NCBI GenBank assembly: GCA_934395135.1
Contig: CAKRRK010000039.1
Location: 1 to 7,959 of the forward strand
DNA length: 7,959 nucleotides
Source of the DNA: an uncultured Eubacteriales bacterium
GTDB lineage: Bacteria > Bacillota > Clostridia > Oscillospirales > Butyricicoccaceae
Reading direction: 5' to 3'
A model generated the notes under the pieces. The model ran no database searches, was not told where the DNA came from, and saw only the letters and a program-made list of their open reading frames with translations. This document shows, in pieces, positions 1 to 4,790 of this stretch. Numbering within the stretch: the first letter of the stretch is position 1; every line of letters starts with the position of its first letter. Both the position numbers and the translations under genes were made by a program.

Positions 1-68
1 TAGTTAAGCTCATTTACGGTGACAATACTTGGCTGGACACGGCCTGGAAAGATAACTCAATGCCTACA
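1..68 (+). rRNA. rrf: 5S ribosomal RNA, 3' part (5' end outside window)
   Basis: The window opens inside a 5S rRNA. The conserved block AGTTAAGCTC lies at bases 2-11, and the GGTGACAATACTTGGCTGG stretch followed by CGGCCTGG gives the helix IV/V hairpin typical of bacterial 5S. The mature 3' end is placed at about base 68 (after GCCTACA), just before the A-run and hairpin; it could be off by a few bases because the 5' strand of helix I is not in the window. A tRNA-Asn follows closely, which fits the distal end of an rRNA operon. Family recognition is from memory of 5S sequences, not from a covariance search. Confidence 0.82.
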
Positions 69-73
69 TGAAA

Positions 74-109
74 AAGATAATTGGCAGCCGGAACGCTGCC
101 AATTATCTT
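74..109. other. 15-bp perfect hairpin between 5S rRNA and tRNA-Asn
   Basis: Bases 74-88 pair perfectly with 95-109 around a 6-nt loop (CGGAAC). On the plus strand no T-run follows (ATCACATT), and the tRNA begins only 7 nt later. It is therefore a poor intrinsic terminator for the rRNA transcript and a better candidate for a processing stem that separates 5S from the tRNA. On the minus strand the stem is followed by a T-run (complement of the A-run 71-73 plus the stem A residues), so it could stop antisense transcription. Confidence 0.6.
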
Positions 110-116
110 ATCACAT

Positions 117-192
117 TCCTCAATAGCTCAGTTGGTAGAGCATGCGGCTGTTAACCGCAGGGTCGTTGGTTCGAGTCCAACTTGAGGAGCCA
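117..192 (+). tRNA. tRNA-Asn (anticodon GTT)
   Basis: This is a complete 76-nt cloverleaf. The acceptor stem TCCTCAA (117-123) pairs with TTGAGGA (182-188), with discriminator G189 and an encoded CCA at 190-192. The D arm contains AGCTCAGTTGGTAGAGC. The anticodon stem TGCGG (143-147) pairs with CCGCA (155-159), and its loop CTGTTAA places GTT at 150-152, decoding asparagine AAC/AAU. The T arm contains GGTTCGAGTCC. Its position directly after 5S rRNA suggests co-transcription with the rRNA operon. A terminator hairpin follows at 212-242. Confidence 0.97.
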
Positions 193-210
193 ATCGCCCA
201 TTGGGCTTTG

Positions 211-250
211 TGATACCGCATAGCCTAACGCTATGCGGTATCATTTTCTG
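211..250 (+). terminator. Rho-independent terminator of rRNA/tRNA-Asn unit
   Basis: GATACCGCATAGC (212-224) pairs perfectly with 230-242 around the loop CTAAC, extended by one T-A pair (211/243). A short T-rich tail (ATTTTCTG) follows. It lies 20 nt after the tRNA CCA end and well before the next gene, as expected for the end of the rRNA operon transcript. Confidence 0.8.
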
Positions 251-327
251 TAATTTGGAAATAGGGTTAATGGCAGCGGCGACGGCTGCCGGTGCAATGG
301 GTGCTGTCGCGTATTTTTTGCACCAAA

Positions 328-344
328 TACTAACCGGGTTAGTA
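328..344. promoter_or_regulatory. Candidate MarR operator (8+1+8 inverted repeat)
   Basis: TACTAACC (328-335), a single G, and GGTTAGTA (337-344) form a perfect 8-bp inverted repeat. It ends three bases before the ribosome binding site of the MarR-type gene. MarR dimers bind palindromes of about this size, and their genes are usually autoregulated, so this is the natural operator for the repressor/exporter pair. No convincing -35/-10 pair could be assigned nearby; AATACT at 326-331 is a weak -10 that would overlap the repeat. Symmetry is seen; binding is inferred. Confidence 0.55.
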
Positions 345-358
345 AAAAGGAGAGAGCA

Positions 359-814
359 ATGGAATATTTGGATCTGGCACGGCGGCTGGCGGCGCTGAAT
401 AAAAAAATGCTGAAGATTCCGGCGTATGTCAAGATGACAGAAAGCAACCGCGGAGAAGGTGTTCTGCTAAGTTATCTGGCGCGCCATTGCGGCAAGGCGA
501 CACCGGCAGAACTGAGTGGGGATTTGCAGGTCAGCAGCGCCAGAATTGCCGCACTGCTGAATAAGATGGAGCGAAAGCACTTGGTAAAAAGGGAAAAACA
601 TCTCCAAAACAGCCGAAATGTTATGGTACGGCTGCTCCCTGCGGGGCAAGAACGCTATGAGCAGCAGCGAGAAGAGTTTTTTGAAAAGACCATGGATTTT
701 TTCCACAGATTGGGGGAAGAAAGGGCGGTTTTATTTGTAGAGTTACAGGAAGAATTGATGAATTTTTTGAAGAAGGATCGGGAGAGAGGGGACATAGATG
801 GAGCATCCGATTGA
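359..814 (+). CDS. MarR-family transcriptional regulator
   Basis: The 151-residue product is a typical MarR length. It has an N-terminal dimerisation helix, then a winged helix-turn-helix at roughly residues 47-95: ATPAELSGDLQVSS is the first HTH helix and turn, ARIAALLNKMERK the recognition helix, and residues 77-93 the wing ending in VRLLPAG, the usual MarR 'LT.G' position. The C-terminal helices (about 97-140) complete the dimer interface. The ATG is chosen because AAGGAGAG lies 4 nt upstream. It overlaps the exporter gene by 17 nt, so the two are translated from one transcript. The likely role is ligand-relieved repression of itself and the exporter, probably through the inverted repeat at 328-344. 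The ligand is unknown. The wing has NSRN where many MarRs have an Asp-rich DxRxx motif. Confidence 0.9.
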   Translation: MEYLDLARRLAALNKKMLKIPAYVKMTESNRGEGVLLSYLARHCGKATPAELSGDLQVSSARIAALLNKMERKHLVKREKHLQNSRNVMVRLLPAGQERYEQQREEFFEKTMDFFHRLGEERAVLFVELQEELMNFLKKDRERGDIDGASD

Positions 815-2201
815 GATAACAAAGAAAAAAAGAACGTTTATTTTTATCAATATTATCATCGCCTGCATTGCGTCTTCTATGTTGGCCACCGCGCTGACCA
901 CGGCACTTCCCGTTATGTTGGACGAATTTCAGGTCACTGTAACCACAGGACAATGGTTGACCAGCGGATATTCTCTTGCAATGGGGATTATGATGCCGCT
1001 GACCGCCTTTTTAATGAACCGGGTTCCAACGCGCCGGCTGTATATCACCGCTATCGTCGTGTTTATCACAGGGCTGGTGCTTTCTGTGCTGGCACCTGGT
1101 TTTTCGGTTTTGATGTGCGGCAGGGTGTTGCAGGCCTGCGGAAACGGCATACTTACTGCAATGGCGCAAGTCATTATTCTGACCATTTATCCGGCGGAGC
1201 AGAAGGGAAGCGCTATGGGATGGTATGGATTGTCCGTCGGGGCGGCGCCGGTGATTGCCCCCACTCTGGCAGGAATCTTAGTCGATACATGCGGCTGGAG
1301 AATGATTTTCTATGTGGCAATTGCCATTATGGGGATTGCACTGCTGTTCGCTGTTTTACACTTTGACGATGTTTTGGATACCGCGAAAAAGAAGTTTGAT
1401 TTGCTGTCTTTTGCGTTAAGCGTTTTTGCGTTTGGCGGTATTACTCTGGGGGTGGGAAACCTTGGCAGTGTACCGTTCGCAAGTCTTTCGGCGGGCGGCA
1501 TGCTGGCGGTTGGCGTGGCTGCCGGTATCGTCTTTGTTTATCGCCAGTTGCATCTGCCGCAGCCGTTTTTGGAGATTAGGATCTTAAAAGACCGGAATTA
1601 TGCCTTCAGCGTGGGGGGAAGTATGCTGCTTTATCTTGTGATGATGGGCTCCTCAATCCTTCTTCCGTTGTATGTCCAGTCTATTATGGGATATTCCGCC
1701 ACCATTTCCGGGCTGGTTACCCTGCCCGGCTCTCTGGCGATGGCGCTTGTCAGCCCGTTTGCCGGAAAGCTATATGACAAGGTGGGAATGAAGCTGCTGT
1801 TTATCGCCGGCGCCGTCTGTATGCTGGTCAGCAACATCGGCATGGTGTTGATAACGCTGCAGACACCTGTATGGCTGCCGGCGGTGTATAATGTGATTCG
1901 GTGCATTTCCATTGGCTGCCTGATGATGCCGGTGGTGACATGGGGTGTTGGCAATCTGGACAAGTCGTCCACTCCGCATGCCACGGCGCTTCTGACATCC
2001 TTGCGAACCATCGCCGGTGCGATTGGAATGGCGGTGTTTGTCAGTTTGATGACAAGCGTGGCGGACCGGGTTTTTCTGCCTGAGGAGGCTGCGCAGATTT
2101 ACGGACTAAACGTTGCGTTTGCGGCGATGAGCCTTGCAAGCGTCGGCCTGCTGTTCCTCGCCATCGCCGGCGGCCGGCGGCAGGAAAACACAGGAACGTA
2201 A
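798..2201 (+). CDS. MFS drug exporter, DHA2 (EmrB/LmrB-like) family
   Basis: This 467-residue, very hydrophobic protein has the layout of 14-TM DHA2 multidrug/H+ antiporters of the inner membrane. After a basic N-terminus (KKKR, 9-12), TM1 covers about 13-36. QWLTSGYSLAMGIMMPLTAF (52-71) and the basic NRVPTRR loop correspond to motif A. YGLSVGAAPVIAPTLAG (143-159) is the antiporter motif C region, with APVIAP in place of the common GPxxGG. GWRMIF (166-171) is the usual W-R-x-x-F after TM5. FAGKLYDKVGMK (321-332) repeats motif A in the second half. ATG 798 is preceded by GGAGAGAGGGG (781-791) and overlaps the regulator by 17 nt, so the pair is a typical MarR-controlled efflux unit. Substrate cannot be told from sequence; a fatty-acid or drug exporter is equally possible. 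Confidence 0.9.
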   Translation: MEHPIEITKKKRTFIFINIIIACIASSMLATALTTALPVMLDEFQVTVTTGQWLTSGYSLAMGIMMPLTAFLMNRVPTRRLYITAIVVFITGLVLSVLAPGFSVLMCGRVLQACGNGILTAMAQVIILTIYPAEQKGSAMGWYGLSVGAAPVIAPTLAGILVDTCGWRMIFYVAIAIMGIALLFAVLHFDDVLDTAKKKFDLLSFALSVFAFGGITLGVGNLGSVPFASLSAGGMLAVGVAAGIVFVYRQLHLPQPFLEIRILKDRNYAFSVGGSMLLYLVMMGSSILLPLYVQSIMGYSATISGLVTLPGSLAMALVSPFAGKLYDKVGMKLLFIAGAVCMLVSNIGMVLITLQTPVWLPAVYNVIRCISIGCLMMPVVTWGVGNLDKSSTPHATALLTSLRTIAGAIGMAVFVSLMTSVADRVFLPEEAAQIYGLNVAFAAMSLASVGLLFLAIAGGRRQENTGT

Positions 2202-2253
2202 CAGGGGCTGCTGCCGGATAAACTGGTTCGCAGCGGAGCTGGATTAAAACACA

Positions 2254-2289
2254 AGCAAAGCCGGAAGCTATCAAGCTTCCGGCTTTGCT
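2254..2289 (-). terminator. Terminator of tRNA-Arg, shared convergent hairpin
   Basis: AGCAAAGCCGGAAGCT (2254-2269) pairs perfectly with 2274-2289 around a 4-nt loop. Read on the minus strand it begins 3 nt after the tRNA-Arg CCA and is followed by TGTGTTTTAATCC, a usable T-run, so it is primarily the tRNA terminator. On the plus strand the exporter transcript would meet the same stem 52 nt after its stop, but no T-run follows there (GATTGGC), so plus-strand termination would be weaker. Confidence 0.8.
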
Positions 2290-2292
2290 GAT

Positions 2293-2367
2293 TGGCACCC
2301 CCTACCAGAATCGAACTGATAATTGTCCCTTAGGAGGGGACTGTTATATCCATTTAACTAAGGAGGC
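2293..2367 (-). tRNA. tRNA-Arg (anticodon CCT)
   Basis: The minus strand folds into a complete 75-nt tRNA. Acceptor GCCTCCT (from 2367) pairs with AGGGGGT using two G-U wobbles, one at the terminal 1-72 pair; discriminator G2296 and an encoded CCA (2295-2293) follow. The D stem is GTTA/TAAC with GG in the loop. The anticodon stem GTCCC/GGGAC holds loop CTCCTAA, giving anticodon CCT, which reads the AGG arginine codon. The variable loop is 4 nt, and the T stem ATCAG/CTGGT closes loop TTCGATT. It is transcribed towards the exporter gene and ends at the hairpin 2254-2289. It is easy to miss because its stems are AT-rich and wobble-containing. Confidence 0.93.
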
Positions 2368-2392
2368 GAATTTGGGAGGATATACGAATAAA

Positions 2393-2398
2393 ATTATA
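2393..2398 (-). promoter_or_regulatory. Possible -10 element for tRNA-Arg
   Basis: On the minus strand a perfect TATAAT (plus-strand ATTATA, 2393-2398) would start transcription about 19 nt before the tRNA 5' end. The nearest -35-like TTGCAA (2420-2425) is 21 nt away, too far for a good pair, so the -35 is unassigned. The region is AT-rich, so a chance TATAAT is possible. Confidence 0.35.
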
Positions 2399-2553
2399 CA
2401 ATTAGTATAATAATACTTTTTGCAATAATACGTTCCCAATCCTTGCTTTATGATATCGGAAATCAAGGGAAAAGTCAATAATAATATGGATATAACTTCT
2501 AAAAACTGCGAAGAAAAATTCTTAGAATGTAGCATTTAGACAAAAATAAATTA

Positions 2554-2581
2554 TTGCTTTTTATTCCCGGAATTTTATGAT
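2554..2581 (+). promoter_or_regulatory. Putative sigma-A promoter of the oad operon
   Basis: TTGCTT (2554-2559) and TATGAT (2576-2581) are separated by 16 bp, giving a predicted start near 2588 and a leader of about 65 nt before the oadA GTG. A second TATGAT-like box at 2581-2586 overlaps. This is the best promoter-like pair between the tRNA and the operon, but it lies in AT-rich DNA. Confidence 0.45.
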
Positions 2582-2601
2582 ATGATATAGTTGTGAAAAA
2601 A

Positions 2602-2617
2602 TTGTAAACGGTTTGAT
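2602..2617 (+). promoter_or_regulatory. cre-like site (CcpA/LacI-type operator) in oad leader
   Basis: TTGTAAACGGTTTGAT matches the catabolite-response consensus WTGNNARCGNWWWCAW at every position except one (G for C near the end). It lies about 14 nt downstream of the predicted start, a position where CcpA-type proteins block elongation. The core AAACGGTTT is itself a 4+1+4 inverted repeat. The match is read by eye; whether this organism has a CcpA-like protein is unknown. Confidence 0.35.
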
Positions 2618-2639
2618 AAAATTTTAACATATTGAGAAT

Positions 2640-2644
2640 AGGAG
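2640..2644 (+). promoter_or_regulatory. oadA ribosome binding site that sets the GTG start
   Basis: AGGAG at 2640-2644 stands 8 nt before GTG 2653. The upstream in-frame TTG 2632 lies before this site, and GTG 2644 lies inside it, so neither can be the start it serves. GTG 2653 also makes the protein begin MKINITETVLRDANQ, which matches where this family begins. Confidence 0.75.
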
Positions 2645-2652
2645 TGAAAAAG

Positions 2653-4059
2653 GTGAAAATTAATATTACCGAAACAGTCTTACGTGACGCAAACCAGTCC
2701 CTGATGGCGACAAGATTGCCGCTTTCCGATTTTGAGGACATCCTCGAAACCATGGATCAGGCGGGGTACTATTCCGTGGAATGCTGGGGTGGCGCAACGT
2801 TTGATTCATGTCTCCGCTATCTGGGCGAGGATCCATGGGTTCGTTTGCGCACCATCCGGTCCAAGATGAAAAACACCAAGCTGCAGATGCTGCTGCGGGG
2901 GCAGAACCTTTTGGGCTACAAGCATTACCATGACGACGTTGTGGAAAAGTTCGTAGAACTTTCCATTAAAAACGGCATTGATATTCTGCGTATCTTTGAC
3001 GCACTCAACGATTTCCGCAATATTAAAACCGCCCTGGAGGCGACAAAGAAATATGCCACCGAAAACACGGTAGCGTCCGGCTGCATTTCCTACACCCAGA
3101 GTCCGGTTCACACGGTACAGAAATATGTGGAAATGTGCAAAGAGCTGCAAACGATGGGATTTGACAGCATCTGCCTGAAGGATATGGCTGGTACGATGAG
3201 CCCATATGAAGCGGAACATCTGATCAAAGGCATTAAGGATGCGGTGGGCGATATGCCGGTGGTTCTGCATACCCACTGTACCACAGGCATGGCGTATATG
3301 ACGGTGATGAAGGCGATTGAATCCGGCATCGACGTGATTGACTGTGCTACATCCTGCTTCTCCAACGGTACTTCCCAGCCGGCAACCGAAACCATGTTCT
3401 ATGCAATGCAGCAGTATGGCATAGACTGCGGTCTGAACGAGGAAGCAATCAACAAGGTAAATGACTTCTTCAAGCCGGTAAAACAGAAGTACATTGACAA
3501 CGGCACGCTGAATCCGAAATCTATGGCAACAGACGCCCAGGCGCTGGTGTACAAGGTGCCGGGAGGTATGCTGTCGAACATGATTGCAAACCTGACGGAT
3601 ATGAAGGCGATGGACAAGTTCGACGAAGCGCTGGCGGAAATCCCGGCGGTTCGCAAGGATTTGGGCTATCCTCCGCTGGTAACGCCGCTGTCTCAGATGG
3701 TAGGAAACCAGGCGGTAACAAACGTTCTGCTGGGCGAGCGCTACAAGCAGATTTCCAAGGAAGTGCAGAACTATTTCAAAGGGGAATATGGCATTGCGCC
3801 CGCGCCGGTCTCCAAGGAACTGGAAGCGAAGATTCTGGAAAAAGCAGGTCTTGATGCGCCGGTGGACTGCCGCATAGAAGACAGCAAGCGCACGGGCGAG
3901 GAATTCAAACAGGCGAAGGAAATCCTGGGTGACAAGGCGACATGCGAAGAAGATATTCTGAGCTACATCGCATTCCCGCAGCAGGCGGAAAAATTCTTTG
4001 AAGACCGAGAAAACAAGAAAGCACTGACGGTAAGCTACACCATTAAGGAGGTAGAGTGA
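2653..4059 (+). CDS. oadA: Oxaloacetate decarboxylase carboxyltransferase (alpha) subunit, no biotin domain
   Basis: The 468-residue product transfers the C4 carboxylate of oxaloacetate to carrier-bound biotin, releasing pyruvate. The N-terminal TIM barrel begins ITETVLRDANQSL, with metal-ligand/catalytic Asp12. SGCISYT supplies Cys144, ICLKDMAG supplies Lys176 (the metal-ligand lysine), and VLHTHCTTGMA supplies His206 and His208. VPGGMLSNM (302-310) and TPLSQMVGNQAV (344-355) are the conserved motifs of the PYC/OADA domain. The protein stops where the fused enterobacterial OadA (about 595 aa) would enter its linker and biotinyl domain; that domain is encoded two genes downstream. This barrel family uses oxaloacetate or pyruvate, unlike the acyl-CoA-specific MmdA/GcdA fold, which supports oxaloacetate as substrate. 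GTG start with AGGAG 8 nt upstream; first gene of the operon. A pyruvate carboxylase B or transcarboxylase 5S role is the main alternative. Confidence 0.92.
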   Translation: MKINITETVLRDANQSLMATRLPLSDFEDILETMDQAGYYSVECWGGATFDSCLRYLGEDPWVRLRTIRSKMKNTKLQMLLRGQNLLGYKHYHDDVVEKFVELSIKNGIDILRIFDALNDFRNIKTALEATKKYATENTVASGCISYTQSPVHTVQKYVEMCKELQTMGFDSICLKDMAGTMSPYEAEHLIKGIKDAVGDMPVVLHTHCTTGMAYMTVMKAIESGIDVIDCATSCFSNGTSQPATETMFYAMQQYGIDCGLNEEAINKVNDFFKPVKQKYIDNGTLNPKSMATDAQALVYKVPGGMLSNMIANLTDMKAMDKFDEALAEIPAVRKDLGYPPLVTPLSQMVGNQAVTNVLLGERYKQISKEVQNYFKGEYGIAPAPVSKELEAKILEKAGLDAPVDCRIEDSKRTGEEFKQAKEILGDKATCEEDILSYIAFPQQAEKFFEDRENKKALTVSYTIKEVE

Positions 4060-4060
4060 T

Positions 4061-4375
4061 ATGACACCTATGGCGATTGAGTCTTTGTCAGCCGGCGAAG
4101 CTGGGTTGATCGCTCTTTCGGGATTTGCCACTGTGTTCATTATGCTGGCTGTGCTGTGTCTCATCTGCGTTGTTATGGCGAAAGCAATGGGAACAAAGAA
4201 AACCGCCCCGGCGGCAGCGCCTGCGGCGCAGGCGCCGGCAGATCAGACATACGGCGGCGATATCAAACTCATTGACGTGGATGAAAAAACAGCGGCCTGC
4301 ATTATGGCGATTGTCAGCGATCAGACGGGAATCCCGCTTTCCGAACTGATCTTCAAGAAAATCCGCGGGCTTTAA
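4061..4375 (+). CDS. oadG: OadG/MmdD-like small membrane subunit of Na+ decarboxylase
   Basis: The 104-residue product has one membrane segment near the N-terminus (about 15-40, LIALSGFATVFIMLAVLCLI), a short Ala/Pro linker (about 48-64), and a C-terminal segment DEKTAACIMAIVSDQTGIPL ending FKKIRGL. That is the plan of OadG gamma and MmdD/GcdD delta subunits, which hold the carboxyltransferase and carrier to the membrane pump and are needed for assembly. AAGGAGGT (4045-4052) overlaps the end of oadA, and ATG 4061 follows the oadA TGA by one base, implying tight translational coupling. Small subunits of this class are poorly conserved, so the call rests on topology, linker and operon position more than on residues. 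Its acyl-CoA-type (MmdD) or oxaloacetate-type (OadG) affiliation cannot be decided here. Confidence 0.85.
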   Translation: MTPMAIESLSAGEAGLIALSGFATVFIMLAVLCLICVVMAKAMGTKKTAPAAAPAAQAPADQTYGGDIKLIDVDEKTAACIMAIVSDQTGIPLSELIFKKIRGL

Positions 4376-4389
4376 GGAGGGAAATACCA

Positions 4390-4776
4390 ATGAAGTATAT
4401 TGTGACATTAAATGGAAAACAGTATGAGGTGGAAGTAGAAAAGGGACAGGCTACCGCGGTATACGCAGGGGAAGCGGCTCCGGCTGCGGCCCCGGCTCCT
4501 GCAGCAGCACCGGCTGCGGCGTCCGCAGCGGCCCCGGCAGCGCCTGCTGCGCCAGCCGGCGCAGGGGAACCAATTTCTGCTCCTATGCCGGGCGCGATTC
4601 TGGATGTTCGGTGTTCTGCCGGCCAGGCGGTCAAGAAGGGCGATGTGCTCTTTATTTTAGAGGCGATGAAAATGGAGAACGAAATTTCTGCTCCAAAGGA
4701 TGGAACAGTAACCTCTGTTTGCATCAATAAGGGCAGTACAGTGGAAACCGGTACTGTGCTTTGCACCCTGGCTTAA
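4390..4776 (+). CDS. Biotin carboxyl carrier subunit (MmdC/GcdC type)
   Basis: The 128-residue product carries biotin as a swinging arm between the carboxyltransferase and OadB. Residues 1-24 (MKYIVTLNGKQYEVEVEKGQ) form the usual N-terminal strand segment, 28-58 are an Ala/Pro-rich flexible linker, and 62-128 are the biotinyl domain. APMPGAILDV (64-73) and EAMKMENEIS (91-100) are diagnostic; Lys94 in AMKM is the biotinylation site. A separate carrier of this size is characteristic of the Veillonella MmdC and Acidaminococcus GcdC proteins rather than of fused OadA. AAGGAGGG (4374-4381) overlaps the preceding stop codon, and the ATG follows at 4390. Modification needs a biotin ligase encoded elsewhere. 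The linker is coded by repetitive GC-rich triplets, so its length may vary between strains. Confidence 0.95.
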   Translation: MKYIVTLNGKQYEVEVEKGQATAVYAGEAAPAAAPAPAAAPAAASAAAPAAPAAPAGAGEPISAPMPGAILDVRCSAGQAVKKGDVLFILEAMKMENEISAPKDGTVTSVCINKGSTVETGTVLCTLA

Positions 4777-4790
4777 GGGGGTAAGGTCGT

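Larger units (their letters stand above)
2368..2652. other. AT-rich intergenic spacer, no gene seen
   Basis: Between the tRNA-Arg 5' end and the oadA start codon the sequence is markedly AT-richer than the genes, and no reading frame with a ribosome binding site or recognisable protein is seen. It carries the divergent start regions: the tRNA-Arg -10 on the minus strand, and the oad promoter and a cre-like box on the plus strand. Short AT-rich inverted repeats (2497-2502 with 2522-2527; 2511-2515 with 2519-2523; TCCTTG near 2439 with CAAGGGA near 2464) are present but weak. Confidence 0.6.

Noticed and set aside
201..398. 65-codon frame across the tRNA terminator and marR start
   Set aside because: Its first part is the terminator stem; only the part from ATG 270 could be considered, and that is kept as a low-interest finding.
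2254..2367. tRNA-Arg as an integration (att) site for a genomic island
   Set aside because: No direct repeat of the tRNA 3' end and no integrase gene occur in the window.
2588..2652. Riboswitch in the oad leader
   Set aside because: The leader is only about 65 nt and AT-rich, with no stable stem set or known aptamer motif.
2806..4164. Long 452-codon open frame on the minus strand opposite oadA
   Set aside because: It is the antisense shadow of a well-identified gene; the predicted protein is His/Arg/Cys-rich without domains, has no RBS and crosses the oadA/oadG junction.
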